This document shows, piece after piece, positions 9,312 to 18,581 of a DNA stretch of 64,000 nucleotides. Made by a program: the position numbers and the translations under genes. The stretch spans positions 2,728,001-2,792,000 of the forward strand of contig NZ_CP034444.1 in assembly GCF_003952385.1 (NCBI RefSeq), given 5' to 3'. How positions within the stretch are numbered: the first letter of the stretch is position 1; each line of letters starts with the position of its first letter. Under the pieces are notes generated by a model. The model did not search any database and was not told the DNA's origin. It saw only the letters and a list, made by a program, of their open reading frames with translations. The stretch is from Mesorhizobium sp. M1D.F.Ca.ET.043.01.1.1 (GTDB lineage: Bacteria > Pseudomonadota > Alphaproteobacteria > Rhizobiales > Rhizobiaceae).

Positions 9312-10901
9312 ATGTCAGTGGCCCTTGAGAAGCAGGAAGCGTCGTCGGACCAGCGTTCGCGGCGCTCCGGCGGGCGCGAAGCGCGCCGCGCGATGCGGGC
9401 TGCGCCTTTAGCCGACGACATCCGTCCGGTGCGGCCAGGCCTCGAAGGGGGCAGCTACGGGCCATTGAGCCAGAACGACCGCGAGCGCATCCACGAGGCG
9501 GTGCTGACGCTTTTGGAGACCGTCGGCTTCGCCAACGCCATCCCCTCCTGCATCGAGGCGCTGACCCGGGTGGGTGCTGCCTATGGCGATGACGGGCGCG
9601 TCCGCCTGCCGCGCGCGCTCGTGCTCGACACGATCAAAAAAGCGGCGCGCCACTTCACGCTCCACGGACAGGATCCCAAGCACGACATGGTGATCCAGGG
9701 CAAACGCGTGCATTACGGCACGGCCGGAGCGGCCGTGCACCTGGTCGATGTCGAGAAGCGCGAATACCGCGAATCGCTGCTGCAGGACATCTACGACGCC
9801 GCCCGCCTGGTCGACGGACTCGACAACATCCATTTCTTCCAGCGCACCATGGTGCCGCGCGACATTCCCGACCCGCTCGAGATGGACTTCAACACGCTCT
9901 ATGCCTGCGTGATGGGGACGTCCAAGCATGTCGGCACCTCGTTCACGGTGCGCGAGAACGTCAAACCGGCGCTGGAGATGCTCTATGCGATCGCCGGCGG
10001 CGAGGAGAATTTCCGGGCGCGGCCTTTCGTGTCCAATTCGAACTGCTTCGTCGTACCGCCGATGAAGTTCGCCGAGGACGCCTGCGGCGTGCTTGAAGCC
10101 TGCGTCGAGGGCGGCATTCCGATCCTGCTTCTTTCGGCCGGCCAGGCCGGCGCCACGGCTCCTGCCGCGATTGCAGGCGCGGTCGTGCAGGCGGTGGCCG
10201 AGGTGCTGATGGGGCTGGTCTACGTCAACGCGATAAAACCCGGCCATCCGGCGATCTTCGGCACCTGGCCGTTCGTCTCCGACCTCAGGACCGGCGCCAT
10301 GTCCGGGGGCTCGGCCGAGCAGTCGGTGCTGACCGCGGCCTGCGCGCAGATGGCGCAATATTACGACCTGCCGGGCGGCTCGGCCGCCGGCATGACGGAC
10401 TCGAAGCTGCCCGACATCCAGTCCGGCTACGAAAAGGGCATCACCAATGTGATGGCCGGTCTCTCCGGCCTGAACCTGGTCTATGAATCGGCCGGCATGC
10501 ATGCCTCGCTGCTCGGCTTCTGCCTCGAGAGCCTGATCATCGACAACGACATGCTCGGCCACTGCCTGCGCTGCGTGCGTGGCATCGAGGTGACGGATGA
10601 TGCGCTTTCGATCGACACCATCGCCGATGTCTGCCTCAAGGGTCCGGGCCATTATCTCGGCAACGAGCAGACGCTGAAGCTGATGCAGACCGAATATTTC
10701 TATCCGTCGGTCGGCGACCGTTTCTCGCCGAAGGAATGGAACGAGAAGGGTCGGCCAGACATATTGCAAAGAGCGATCGCCGAGAAGAAGCGCGTTCTGG
10801 CCGAGCGCTTCCCGCGGCATGTGTCGCGGCTCGTCGACGACAAGCTGCGCGCCCGCTTCGGTGAGATGATCAAGCTGCCACGCAACAAGATGGGCGGCTG
10901 A
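9312..10901 (+). CDS. Trimethylamine methyltransferase (MttB) family protein, non-pyrrolysine type
   Basis: A 529-residue member of the MttB superfamily. Characterised members move a methyl group from a quaternary or tertiary amine to a corrinoid protein: MttB on trimethylamine, with pyrrolysine; MtgB on glycine betaine, without it. This frame has no internal UAG, so it belongs to the non-pyrrolysine majority. Recognisable regions are the glycine-rich central segment (QAGATAPAAIAGAVVQ), SGGSAEQ, and the C-terminal YLGNEQTLKLMQTEYFYPSVGDR. ATG at 9312 is chosen over an upstream GTG because GGTGGAG is well placed. The first 45 residues are Arg-rich and poorly conserved in appearance. No corrinoid protein or reductive activase gene is in the window, so the methyl acceptor is unknown. 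The substrate is probably a methylated amine. Confidence 0.82.
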   Translation: MSVALEKQEASSDQRSRRSGGREARRAMRAAPLADDIRPVRPGLEGGSYGPLSQNDRERIHEAVLTLLETVGFANAIPSCIEALTRVGAAYGDDGRVRLPRALVLDTIKKAARHFTLHGQDPKHDMVIQGKRVHYGTAGAAVHLVDVEKREYRESLLQDIYDAARLVDGLDNIHFFQRTMVPRDIPDPLEMDFNTLYACVMGTSKHVGTSFTVRENVKPALEMLYAIAGGEENFRARPFVSNSNCFVVPPMKFAEDACGVLEACVEGGIPILLLSAGQAGATAPAAIAGAVVQAVAEVLMGLVYVNAIKPGHPAIFGTWPFVSDLRTGAMSGGSAEQSVLTAACAQMAQYYDLPGGSAAGMTDSKLPDIQSGYEKGITNVMAGLSGLNLVYESAGMHASLLGFCLESLIIDNDMLGHCLRCVRGIEVTDDALSIDTIADVCLKGPGHYLGNEQTLKLMQTEYFYPSVGDRFSPKEWNEKGRPDILQRAIAEKKRVLAERFPRHVSRLVDDKLRARFGEMIKLPRNKMGG

Positions 10902-10930
10902 TATTCAGGCGAGGCCGGGCTGCAAACGAG

Positions 10931-11329
10931 TCACTCCACACTCAGCCCGTAGCGCTCGACGACGTCGGCGTTGATCAGCTTCGCATGCAGCGTCATCAGC
11001 ACGATCTGCGCATCGAAGCTGTCGCCGGCTTCGAGCGCGGCCTCGATGCGGCGTTCGGCTTCCAGCGTCGGCTCCCTGCCATTGGCCTGCTCGAAGGTCT
11101 CAGGCCCGGCGATGCAATAGCCGCAGAGTTGCGCCACCGACACATAGGCCTGTGGCGGCGGTTCGTCCGGCCAGCGGTCATTCATCAAATTGACGATGGT
11201 AAGTTTCACGCCCTCCGGCACCAGCGCCGGATGCAGGTCCGCCTGGCGCAGCGCGTCGTCGAGCTGGCGCAGGTCGCCGGAGCGGCCGAACATGCCGAGG
11301 AAGCCGAGGGAAGAACGCCGCTTGGTCAT
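10931..11329 (-). CDS. Conserved hypothetical protein, 132 residues
   Basis: I do not recognise a named family. It is a soluble-looking 132-residue protein with no signal peptide or membrane segment. The first 15 residues are basic, followed by a segment rich in Leu and charged residues. A middle stretch ALVPEGVKLTIVNLMNDRW and a CGYC pair (about residues 70-73) are the most distinctive parts; the two Cys could bind metal or form a disulfide. ATG at 11329 has a weak ribosome binding site. It is convergent with the MttB-like gene and lies downstream of the xylonate dehydratase-like gene in the same direction, separated by a hairpin terminator, so it is probably its own unit. Confidence 0.6.
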   Translation of the reverse strand: MTKRRSSLGFLGMFGRSGDLRQLDDALRQADLHPALVPEGVKLTIVNLMNDRWPDEPPPQAYVSVAQLCGYCIAGPETFEQANGREPTLEAERRIEAALEAGDSFDAQIVLMTLHAKLINADVVERYGLSVE

Positions 11330-11407
11330 GAAGGTCCCATGTTCTCAGCCAGCCGGTATGACACCTATCTGGATGCGCCGTGACGCCGAAACAAGGGCAT
11401 AAGAAGA

Positions 11408-11434
11408 GGGCGGCCCGCGCTTCGCAGGCCGCCC
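11408..11434 (-). terminator. Probable terminator of the xylonate dehydratase-like gene
   Basis: GGGCGGCC at 11408-11415 pairs with GGCCGCCC at 11427-11434, an 8-bp GC-rich stem with an 11-nt loop. On the minus strand it is followed by TCTTCTT, a moderate T-rich tail. It starts 22 nt after the stop codon of the upstream gene. Confidence 0.65.
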
Positions 11435-11456
11435 CTCGATTCCCGAAGCAAGCGAC

Positions 11457-13262
11457 TCAGTGATTGTCGCGCGGCACGCCGCTGGTGTGTGCGACGTCCT
11501 GATACTTCACCGCCGGCTTCAGCACCATGCCGGCAGAGAACTGGTCGACCATGCCGCGCTGGATCTCCTGCCACGGCGTCTGGTGCTTGGGATAATGGTA
11601 GCCGCCATTGCCCTGCAGCGCGGCGCGCCGTCTGGCGATCTCCTCGTCGCTGACGAGGATGTTGGCCGTGCCCTTCCTCAGGTCGATGCGGACGCGGTCG
11701 CCGGTCTTGAGCAGCGCCAGGCCGCCGCCGACGGCAGCCTCAGGCGAAGCGTTGAGGATCGACGGCGAGCCTGACGTGCCCGACTGGCGGCCATCGCCGA
11801 TGCAGGCCAGCGAATGGATGCCCTTTTTGATGAGGTAGGCCGGCGGCTGCATGTTGACCACCTCGGCGCCGCCCGGATAACCGACCGGACCGGCGCCGCG
11901 CATGAACAGGATGGTATGCTCGTCTATGCCCTGCGCCGGATCGTCGATGCGGGCGTGGTAATCCTCCGGGCCGTCGAAGACCATGGCGTTGCCCTCGAAG
12001 GCCTCCGGGTCGTTCGGGTTGGAGAGATAGCGCTCGCGGAATTCCGGCGAGATGCCGCTGGTCTTCATGATAGCGGAATCGAACAGGTTGCCCTTGAGAT
12101 TGATGAAGCCGGCATTGGCCTTGAGCGGCTTGTCGATGCCGCGGATGACATCGTGATTCTCGTTGACGGCGTCGCGGCAATTGTCGCCGATCGATTTGCC
12201 GTTGGCGGTGATCGCGTCGGGGTGCGGCAGCACGCCGCCCTTCATCAGCTCGGCCACCACCGCCGGAACGCCGCCGGCATGGTGATAGTCCTCGCCGAGA
12301 TATTCGCCCGTCGGCTGCAGGTTGACGATCAGCGGCACGTTGAGGCCGATCTTCTGCCAGTCGTCATTGTCGAGCGGCACGCCGAGATGGCGGGCAATGG
12401 CGTTGAGGTGGATCGGCGCGTTGGTCGAACCGCCGATGGCCGAGTTGACGACGATGGCGTTCTCGAAAGCCTGGCGCGTCATGATGTCGGAGGGCTTCAG
12501 GTCCTCATGCACCATGTCGACGATGCGCTTGCCCGTCTCGTACGCGATCTGGCCGCGCTCGCGGTAGGGCGCGGGAATGGCGGCCGAGCCCGGTAGCTGC
12601 ATGCCGAGCGCCTCCGCCAGCGAGTTCATCGTGGTGGCCGTGCCCATGGTGTTGCAGTAGCCGGTCGACGGCGCCGAGGAGGCGACGATGTCCATGAACT
12701 CGTCATAGTCGATCTCGCCGGCCGACAGGCGCTGGCGCGATTCCCAGACGATGGTGCCGGAACCGGTGCGCTTGCCCTTGTGCCAGCCGTTGAGCATGGG
12801 GCCGACCGAAAGCGCGATCGCCGGGATGTTGACGGTCGCCGCCGCCATCAGCAGCGCCGGCGTGGTCTTGTCGCAGCCGATGGTGAGCACCACGCCGTCG
12901 AGCGGATAGCCGTAGAGCACCTCGACGAGGCTGAGATAGGCGAGGTTGCGGTCGAGCGCGGCGGTCGGGCGCTTGCCGGTCTCCTGGATCGGATGGCACG
13001 GGAACTCGAAGGGAATGCCGCCCATCGACACAATGCCTTCGCGCACGCGCTTGGCGAGCTCGAGGTGATGCCGGTTGCAGGGCGACAGATCCGAGCCCGT
13101 CTGCGCGATGCCGATCAGCGGCTTGCCCGACATCAACTCGGCGCGCGTCAGTCCGTAATTGAGGTAGCGCTCGAGATAGAGCGCCGTCATGCCCGGATTA
13201 TCGGGGTTGTCGAACCACTCCTGCGAGCGAAATTTCTTCTTCTTGGTGGGGGCGCCTGCCAT
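11457..13262 (-). CDS. xylD: IlvD/Edd-family dehydratase, most like D-xylonate dehydratase
   Basis: A 601-residue Fe-S dehydratase. The whole pattern resembles Caulobacter-type D-xylonate dehydratase (removal of water from D-xylonate in the oxidative pentose route) more than biosynthetic Ilv[28 protein letters not shown] at the start, [21 protein letters not shown], and the C-terminal VKYQDVA. The Fe-S cluster cysteines are about C62, C130 and C203. A true ilvD is present elsewhere in the window (46477-48321), which supports a catabolic role here. L-arabonate or another aldonate remains possible as substrate. ATG at 13262 is preceded by GGAGACC. No xylose dehydrogenase, lactonase or aldolase gene lies nearby, so the pathway partners must be elsewhere. 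Confidence 0.82.
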   Translation of the reverse strand: MAGAPTKKKKFRSQEWFDNPDNPGMTALYLERYLNYGLTRAELMSGKPLIGIAQTGSDLSPCNRHHLELAKRVREGIVSMGGIPFEFPCHPIQETGKRPTAALDRNLAYLSLVEVLYGYPLDGVVLTIGCDKTTPALLMAAATVNIPAIALSVGPMLNGWHKGKRTGSGTIVWESRQRLSAGEIDYDEFMDIVASSAPSTGYCNTMGTATTMNSLAEALGMQLPGSAAIPAPYRERGQIAYETGKRIVDMVHEDLKPSDIMTRQAFENAIVVNSAIGGSTNAPIHLNAIARHLGVPLDNDDWQKIGLNVPLIVNLQPTGEYLGEDYHHAGGVPAVVAELMKGGVLPHPDAITANGKSIGDNCRDAVNENHDVIRGIDKPLKANAGFINLKGNLFDSAIMKTSGISPEFRERYLSNPNDPEAFEGNAMVFDGPEDYHARIDDPAQGIDEHTILFMRGAGPVGYPGGAEVVNMQPPAYLIKKGIHSLACIGDGRQSGTSGSPSILNASPEAAVGGGLALLKTGDRVRIDLRKGTANILVSDEEIARRRAALQGNGGYHYPKHQTPWQEIQRGMVDQFSAGMVLKPAVKYQDVAHTSGVPRDNH

Positions 13263-13411
13263 AGTGGTCTCCGTATTTGTATGACAAATCGATATGCCAA
13301 TGCGCTCATGCAGGCAAGAGGCAGGAGCGCCGCGACCCCGCACTTTGGTGCGATAGACAGATAAAGGGCCGCGCGCTACGCCAATGGGCATCAGCAATGC
13401 GGGAGGTCTTG

Positions 13412-13864
13412 ATGGCTTTGGTGATCGAAGGCGAGGAGCGCATCGCCGCACCCGTTGAGAAAGTGTGGAAAGCCCTCAACGACCCGGACATTCTCAAGCA
13501 AGCGATTCCCGGCTGCAAGAGCCTGGAAAAGAAATCGGATACCGAGATGGCCGCCACCGTGGTGCTGAAGATCGGACCGATCAAGGCGACCTTTAACGGC
13601 GAGGTGATGCTGAAGAACCTCAAGCCGCCGCACTCCTATACGATCCAGGGCGAAGGCAAGGGCGGCATCGCCGGCTTCGCCAAGGGCGGCGCCGATGTGA
13701 CGCTGACCGCCGACGGCGCCGACACGACGGTGCTGAAATATGCCGCCAAGGCCGATGTCGGCGGCAAGATCGCGCAGCTCGGCAGCCGGTTGATTGAATC
13801 GACCTCGAAGAAGCTGGCCGGGCAGTTCTTCTCGACGTTCGGCGAGAAAGTCGGCGCCGCTTAG
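13412..13864 (+). CDS. CoxG-like SRPBCC protein
   Basis: A 150-residue member of the carbon monoxide dehydrogenase subunit G (CoxG) group of the SRPBCC/START-like fold. Typical features are the N-terminal [22 protein letters not shown] strand-helix, [19 protein letters not shown], and the C-terminal helix [15 protein letters not shown]. Some CoxG proteins help membrane attachment or maturation of Mo-hydroxylases. No coxSML genes are in the window, so this is an orphan copy and its role is unknown. ATG at 13412 has GGGAGG 5 nt upstream. A RIME-like repeat begins right at the stop codon. Confidence 0.8.
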   Translation: MALVIEGEERIAAPVEKVWKALNDPDILKQAIPGCKSLEKKSDTEMAATVVLKIGPIKATFNGEVMLKNLKPPHSYTIQGEGKGGIAGFAKGGADVTLTADGADTTVLKYAAKADVGGKIAQLGSRLIESTSKKLAGQFFSTFGEKVGAA

Positions 13865-13965
13865 AGCAATTCCAGGAAAAGTGTGTAGCGGTTTTCCGTC
13901 CGGAATTGCGTAAAAACAAATACTTAGAGCGGTTCGGCGAATTCTATGAATCGCTGAAACGCTTT
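13864..13965. repeat. RIME-like palindromic element, copy 1
   Basis: About 102 bp, starting AGAGCAATTCCAGGAAAAG and ending near GCTGAAACGCTTT. It contains an internal dyad (CAATTCC with GGAATTG) and an AGCGGTTCGGCGA block. The reverse complement recurs almost unchanged at 27981-28082; shortened relatives lie at 34700-34745 and 42904-42969. Such units are known in rhizobia as intergenic mosaic elements; assignment to that class is by resemblance. Confidence 0.85.
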
Positions 13966-14036
13966 AGCTTGCGCCTCGCCTGAAGAAGACTCGGTCGTCG
14001 AGCGCCGGCGCCCCCTCATCGGCCGCCCAGGCAGAC

Positions 14037-15209
14037 CTACTCGAACACGATCGAGGGCACCGCGGCTTCCGCCGCGCCGCGCTCGTCCTGGACCCTCTCC
14101 CAGACCTTCGCGGCGATATCGCGATAGATTTTCGCCTCGGCGCCGTCCGGCTTCGACGCGACCACCGGCGCGCCGGCGTCCGAGCTTTCGCGGATGCCCA
14201 TTTCGAGCGGCACTTCGCCGAGGAAAGTGACGCCCAGCCGTTCCGCCTCGCGGCGCGCGCCGCCATGGCCGAAAATGTCGTAGCGTTTGCCGGTGTCGGG
14301 AGCGAGGAAGTAGCTCATGTTCTCGACGATGCCGAGCAGCGGCACGTCGACCTTCTTGAACATGTTGAGGCCCTTGCGCGCGTCGATCAGCGCAAGATCC
14401 TGCGGCGTCGAGACGATGACGGCGCCGGCCAGCGGCACCTGCTGGGCCATGGTGAGCTGGGCGTCGCCGGTGCCGGGCGGCATGTCGACCACCAGGACGT
14501 CGAGCGGTCCCCACTCGACCTCGCGCAGCATCTGGGTCAACGCCGACATCACCATCGGGCCACGCCAGATCATCGGCGTCTCCTCATCGACGAGGAAGCC
14601 CATCGACATCACCTTCAGGCCGTAATTCTGCATCGGCTTCAGGATTTTGCCGTCGACGGTCTGCGGCCGGCCATGGATGTTGAGCAGCCTCGGCATCGAC
14701 GGCCCGTAGATATCGGCATCGAGCACGCCGACGTTCAATCCATTGGCGGCAAGCCCGAGCGCCAGGTTGACGGCGGTCGTCGACTTGCCGACGCCGCCCT
14801 TGCCGGAAGCGACGGCGATGATCGCGTCGATGCCGGGCACGCCGCGCTTGCCGTGGCTGTGCGAGGCGGGCGCTTGCGGGGCGGCGCGCTGCGGCGCTGG
14901 CCGCGGCGGCGCTGCCTGCGGAGCCGGGCGCGGCCGAACCGGTGCTTCCATGCCGCCGCCCTTCTTCTCCGCCGTCAGCGCGACGACGGCGTTGACGACG
15001 CCGGGGATGGCCTTGACCACGCGCTCGGCGGCGGCGCGCAGCGGCTCCATCTCCTGCGCGCGGGCCGCAGGAACGGTGATCGAGAAGAACACCTTGGAGT
15101 CGGCGATGAAAATCTCCGAGACCAGGCCGAGGTCGACGATGTTGCCGGTGAAATCCGGCCCATTGACCGTCTTCAGGCGTTCGATGACGGATTCCTTGGT
15201 TACGGTCAT
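14037..15209 (-). CDS. mrp: Iron-sulfur cluster carrier protein, Mrp/ApbC family
   Basis: A 390-residue P-loop ATPase that carries and transfers Fe-S clusters in the cytosol. Residues 1-80 are an MIP18/DUF59-type domain (ERLKTVNGPDFTGNIVDLGLV), residues 87-120 a Pro/Ala-rich linker, and residues 125-390 the MinD/Mrp ATPase. The deviant Walker A motif is GKGGVGKS (about 136-143); DMPPGTGDAQL is the Walker B/switch region. A CxxC pair seen in some Mrp proteins is not evident in the C-terminal part: the region around ENMSYF continues FLAPDTGKRYDIFG where others have Cys residues. ATG at 15209 has GGAAAG upstream. The Fe-S dehydratases and formate dehydrogenase in this window are plausible clients, but that is inference. 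Confidence 0.92.
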   Translation of the reverse strand: MTVTKESVIERLKTVNGPDFTGNIVDLGLVSEIFIADSKVFFSITVPAARAQEMEPLRAAAERVVKAIPGVVNAVVALTAEKKGGGMEAPVRPRPAPQAAPPRPAPQRAAPQAPASHSHGKRGVPGIDAIIAVASGKGGVGKSTTAVNLALGLAANGLNVGVLDADIYGPSMPRLLNIHGRPQTVDGKILKPMQNYGLKVMSMGFLVDEETPMIWRGPMVMSALTQMLREVEWGPLDVLVVDMPPGTGDAQLTMAQQVPLAGAVIVSTPQDLALIDARKGLNMFKKVDVPLLGIVENMSYFLAPDTGKRYDIFGHGGARREAERLGVTFLGEVPLEMGIRESSDAGAPVVASKPDGAEAKIYRDIAAKVWERVQDERGAAEAAVPSIVFE

Positions 15210-15433
15210 GATCTTTCCTCGGGCTTTGGTGTTCCAGATAGTGCAGTTTCCCGGCAGAACCAAGCCGTGCAGCAAAGGCGCGCCCGGCATGCTCCCGAAA
15301 GCGACCGATGGCGTCGGATTTTATCGGATGGCGGTTCCAATCGGACGGCAATTCTGCCGCTCGATCATGGCCAATCGATCCACGGGCCCTATCTCGGTTG
15401 CCATGAGCGACGGCAACCGGAAAGGAGACTGTC

Positions 15434-15811
15434 ATGCTCGCAAACAGCAATGCAGCGGCCAATCTGGCAGTGAAAGACCTGGCGAGAGCAAAGGGCTTTT
15501 ATGAAGGCACGCTGGGCCTCAAGCAGGTGGACGACATGGCCGGAGAACTGATCGTCTATAAAAGCGGCGACACGGTCATCAACGTCTATCATTCGGAGTT
15601 CGCAGGGACCAACAAGGCGACGGCGGTGACCTGGACGGTCGGCGATCAGATCGGCGCCATTGTCCCGGCGCTGAAGTCGAAGGGCATCGCCTTCGAACAC
15701 TATGAGATGCCCGGCCTGACCCTCGAGGGCGATATCCATGTCGGCCAGGGCGTGAAGGTCGCATGGTTCAAGGACCCGGACGGCAACATATTGTGCCTTG
15801 CGGGTGAGTAG
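15434..15811 (+). CDS. VOC-family (glyoxalase/bleomycin resistance-like) protein
   Basis: A 125-residue single-module vicinal-oxygen-chelate protein. It has the usual start (NLAVKDLARAKGFYEGTLGL) and end (GVKVAWFKDPDGNILCLAGE) of the fold, where the terminal Glu normally binds metal. Such proteins range from small dioxygenase or lyase enzymes to antibiotic-binding proteins; nothing here decides between them. AAGGAG lies 7 nt before the ATG, one of the best ribosome binding sites in this window. It stands alone between the divergent mrp and the convergent pit gene. Confidence 0.8.
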   Translation: MLANSNAAANLAVKDLARAKGFYEGTLGLKQVDDMAGELIVYKSGDTVINVYHSEFAGTNKATAVTWTVGDQIGAIVPALKSKGIAFEHYEMPGLTLEGDIHVGQGVKVAWFKDPDGNILCLAGE

Positions 15812-15831
15812 TTTTCATCCTCCGCTTCGCG

Positions 15832-16836
15832 TCAGGCTGCCAGGCGCGTGACAAAATAGGTTAGCGCCGAAATGGCGGCGGTTGCCGGCAGGGTGATGAC
15901 CCATGCCACGACGATATTGCCGGCTATGCCCCAGCGCACGGCCGAGACACGGCGGGCGGCGCCCACACCGATGATGGCGCCGGTGATTGTATGTGTGGTC
16001 GACACCGGAACGCCGAGCCAAGTGGCGGCAAAAAGCGTGATCGCACCGCCGCTCTCGGCGCAGAAACCCTGCATCGGGTTCAGCCGGGTGATCTTCGAGC
16101 CCATGGTGTGGACGATGCGCCAACCACCGAACAACGTGCCCAGCGCCAGCGCCGACTGGCAGGTGATGACCACCCAGAGCGGCACGTAGAAGCTCTGGCC
16201 GAGCATGCCTTGCGAATAGAGCAGCACGGCAATGATGCCCATGGTCTTCTGCGCGTCATTGCCGCCGTGCCCCAGCGAATAGAGCGAGGCCGAGAAGAAC
16301 TGAAGGATGCGAAAGCTGTTGTCGACCGCGAACGGGGTCTGCCGCACGAACAGCCACGAGACGACGAGGATGAGGACAAGCGCCAGCACGAATCCGGTCG
16401 CCGGCGAAAGCACGATGGCCGCGATCGTCTTGCCCAGCCCGGACCAGACGATGGCGCCCGTTCCCGCCTTGGCGACGCCCGCGCCAACCAGCCCGCCGAT
16501 CAGCGCATGCGAGCTGCTCGACGGAATGCCGGCGATCCAGGTGACGATGTTCCAGACGATGGCGCCGATAAGCGCGGCGAAGATCACCGCCGGTGTCACG
16601 ATCTCGGCATCGACGATGCCTTTCCCCACCGTCTCGGCGACATGCAGGCCGAAGAACAGGAAGGCGATGAAATTGAAGAAAGCGGCCCAAAACACCGCAT
16701 AATGCGGCCTGAGCACGCGGGTGGAAACGATGGTCGCGATCGAGTTGGCGGCATCGTGTAGGCCGTTCAGGAAATCGAAGAACAGCGCCACCGCAACGAG
16801 GCCGGCCAGCAAGGGAAAGGCGATCGTGACGTCCAT
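15832..16836 (-). CDS. pit: Low-affinity inorganic phosphate transporter, PiT family
   Basis: A 334-residue membrane permease of the PiT family, which moves metal-phosphate with protons or sodium. The two family signatures are visible: FLNGLHDAANSIAT near the N-terminus and GGNDAQKTMG in the middle; PVSTTHTITGAI lies in the second half. About ten hydrophobic segments are present. The DUF47 partner gene ends 2 nt before this start, so the two form one operon. In Sinorhizobium the equivalent orfA-pit pair is a low-affinity phosphate system repressed by PhoB under phosphate shortage; similar control is likely but I did not find a clear Pho box. Confidence 0.93.
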   Translation of the reverse strand: MDVTIAFPLLAGLVAVALFFDFLNGLHDAANSIATIVSTRVLRPHYAVFWAAFFNFIAFLFFGLHVAETVGKGIVDAEIVTPAVIFAALIGAIVWNIVTWIAGIPSSSSHALIGGLVGAGVAKAGTGAIVWSGLGKTIAAIVLSPATGFVLALVLILVVSWLFVRQTPFAVDNSFRILQFFSASLYSLGHGGNDAQKTMGIIAVLLYSQGMLGQSFYVPLWVVITCQSALALGTLFGGWRIVHTMGSKITRLNPMQGFCAESGGAITLFAATWLGVPVSTTHTITGAIIGVGAARRVSAVRWGIAGNIVVAWVITLPATAAISALTYFVTRLAA

Positions 16837-16838
16837 CG

Positions 16839-17480
16839 CTACACGTTCTCGATGACGATGCCGCTGATCTCGTTGGCGACGTCCTCGAAACGGTCGACCA
16901 CCTTTTCCAGTTGGCCATAGATCTCCGAACCGATCAGATAGGCCATGGGGTCGCTGCGGCCGTGCCGCTTGAACAGATCCTTGAGACCCTGCTCGTGCAA
17001 ATCGTCGGCGCGGCCTTCGACGCGCATGACCTCTTCCGCGATGGCATTCAGCCGCGCGGCGTTCGCGCCGACCTTGCCGAGCAACGGGATGGCCTCTGCG
17101 ACCAGCCGGGCGGCCTGGACGATGACGCCGCCCATTTCCCGCATCAGCGGATCAAACTCCCTCATCTCGAACAATTTCACCGTCTTGACGGCCTTGTGCA
17201 TCGTGTCGATGGCATCATCCATCGACTGGATCAGATCCTTGATGTCGCCGCGGTCGAAGGGCGTGATGAAGGAGCGCCTGACGGCAAGCAGGACCTCCGC
17301 GGTGATGCCATCCGCTTCGTCTTCCAGATCGACGATCTTCTGACACCAGCGGTCGATGTCCCTGCCCTGGAGAAGCTGCTCCAGCGCCTCGGCGCCGCCA
17401 ACCACCGTGCGCGAATGCCGTTCGAACAGCTCGAAAAAGCGATCCTCGCGCGGCAACAGTCTGCGAAACCAACCCAGCAT
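16839..17480 (-). CDS. DUF47/PhoU-like accessory protein of the Pit transporter
   Basis: A 213-residue, almost fully helical cytosolic protein of the DUF47 (PhoU-like) family, encoded directly upstream of pit. The start MLGWFRRLLPREDRFFELFERHS and internal KIVDLEDEADGIT and DRGDIKDLIQSMDDAID segments are typical. Partners of this kind are thought to regulate or assist Pit permeases. ATG at 17480 follows GGAGG at good spacing; earlier in-frame starts would add residues not typical for the family. Confidence 0.9.
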   Translation of the reverse strand: MLGWFRRLLPREDRFFELFERHSRTVVGGAEALEQLLQGRDIDRWCQKIVDLEDEADGITAEVLLAVRRSFITPFDRGDIKDLIQSMDDAIDTMHKAVKTVKLFEMREFDPLMREMGGVIVQAARLVAEAIPLLGKVGANAARLNAIAEEVMRVEGRADDLHEQGLKDLFKRHGRSDPMAYLIGSEIYGQLEKVVDRFEDVANEISGIVIENV

Positions 17481-17635
17481 CTCGTCCTCCCTGCTTCCGC
17501 CTATCTCACATAACGCCACGCGCGGCGCGGGAAAACAGATAGCCGGCTCAAAAATGTGGATGAGATCCTGTCGTGCATGCGTCTTGCGGAGCAAAGCGAT
17601 TTCCCCGACCTTGGGCAAACCGTGGATCGGATGAT

Positions 17636-18535
17636 ATGATCGACAAGCTGGAATTCTTCATCGCTTTGGCCAAGGAAGAGCATTTCGGCCGCGCGGCCGA
17701 AGTGTGCGGCGTCACCCAGCCGACACTGTCGGCCGGCATCAAGCAGCTCGAAGAGCAGCTCGGCGTCATGCTGGTGCTGCGCGGCTCGCGCTTCCAGGGC
17801 CTGACGCCGGAAGGCAAGCAGGTGCTGGTTTGGGCGCGCCGCATCGTCGGCGACACCCGGACCATGCGCGAGGAGATGCGGGCGGCGCGCCGCGGCCTTG
17901 CCGGCCGCATCCGCATCGCCGCCGTCCCGACCGCCCTTGCTATGGTGGCGCGGCTGACGACGCCGTTTCGCGAAAAGCATCCGGGCGTCACCTTCTCGAT
18001 CCTGTCGCGCACCTCGATCGAGGTGCTGTCGCTGCTCGGCAATTTCGACGTCGACGCCGGCATCACCTATCTCGACAACGAGCCGCTGGGGCGGGTGACC
18101 AGCGTGCCGCTCTATGACGAGCGCTACCAGCTGATCACAGCGGTCGGTAACCCCTATTCCGACCGCGACAAAGTGACATGGGCCGAGATCAGCCAGTTGC
18201 CGCTCTGCCTGCTGACGCCGGACATGCAGAACCGGCGCATCATCGACCAGCATCTGGCGGAAGCCGGGGTGCAGGTGCGGCCGACGCTGGAATCCAACTC
18301 GATGATCGTGCTGTTCTCGCATATCCGGACCGGCAAATGGTCGTCGATCATGCCGCTCAACCTCGCGGAAACATTCGGCTTTTCCGAGCCGATCCGGGCC
18401 ATTCCGATCGTCGAGCCGGATGCCAGCCACACAGTCGGGCTGGTAGCGGCGCCGCGCGAGCCGCACACGCCGCTGGTGCAGGCGCTGCTGGACGAGGCAA
18501 TGGCGCTGGCAGACGATTTCCGCGCCCATCGCTAG
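17636..18535 (+). CDS. LysR-family transcriptional regulator upstream of the formate dehydrogenase operon
   Basis: A 299-residue LysR-type regulator. The N-terminal winged helix (MIDKLEFFIALAKEEHFGRAAEVCGVTQPTLSAGIKQLEEQLG) is followed by a periplasmic-binding-protein-like effector domain from about residue 90. It is encoded in the same direction as fdsG and ends 194 nt before it, and the gap contains an ATAG-N7-CTAT palindrome suited to LysR binding, so it is probably the fds regulator. The effector could be formate or a related C1 signal; this is inference. ATG at 17636 is chosen as it begins the conserved helix-turn-helix. Confidence 0.9.
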   Translation: MIDKLEFFIALAKEEHFGRAAEVCGVTQPTLSAGIKQLEEQLGVMLVLRGSRFQGLTPEGKQVLVWARRIVGDTRTMREEMRAARRGLAGRIRIAAVPTALAMVARLTTPFREKHPGVTFSILSRTSIEVLSLLGNFDVDAGITYLDNEPLGRVTSVPLYDERYQLITAVGNPYSDRDKVTWAEISQLPLCLLTPDMQNRRIIDQHLAEAGVQVRPTLESNSMIVLFSHIRTGKWSSIMPLNLAETFGFSEPIRAIPIVEPDASHTVGLVAAPREPHTPLVQALLDEAMALADDFRAHR

Positions 18536-18560
18536 GCTAGACAATGCGGACCGGTCGTTA

Positions 18561-18581
18561 TTGATAGAAATTTTCTATCAA
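18561..18581. promoter_or_regulatory. LysR-type operator upstream of fdsG
   Basis: TTGATAGAAA and TTTCTATCAA face each other around one central T, giving 10-bp perfect arms. Inside is ATAG-N7-CTAT, the spacing and bases typical of LysR/OxyR-type recognition sites (T-N11-A core). It lies 149 bp before the fdsG start. Two direct copies of TGATTTC follow at about 18600-18636. Confidence 0.75.

Noticed and set aside
9312..10901. Pyrrolysine-containing trimethylamine methyltransferase.
   Set aside because: The frame has no internal TAG and there are no pyl genes in the window.
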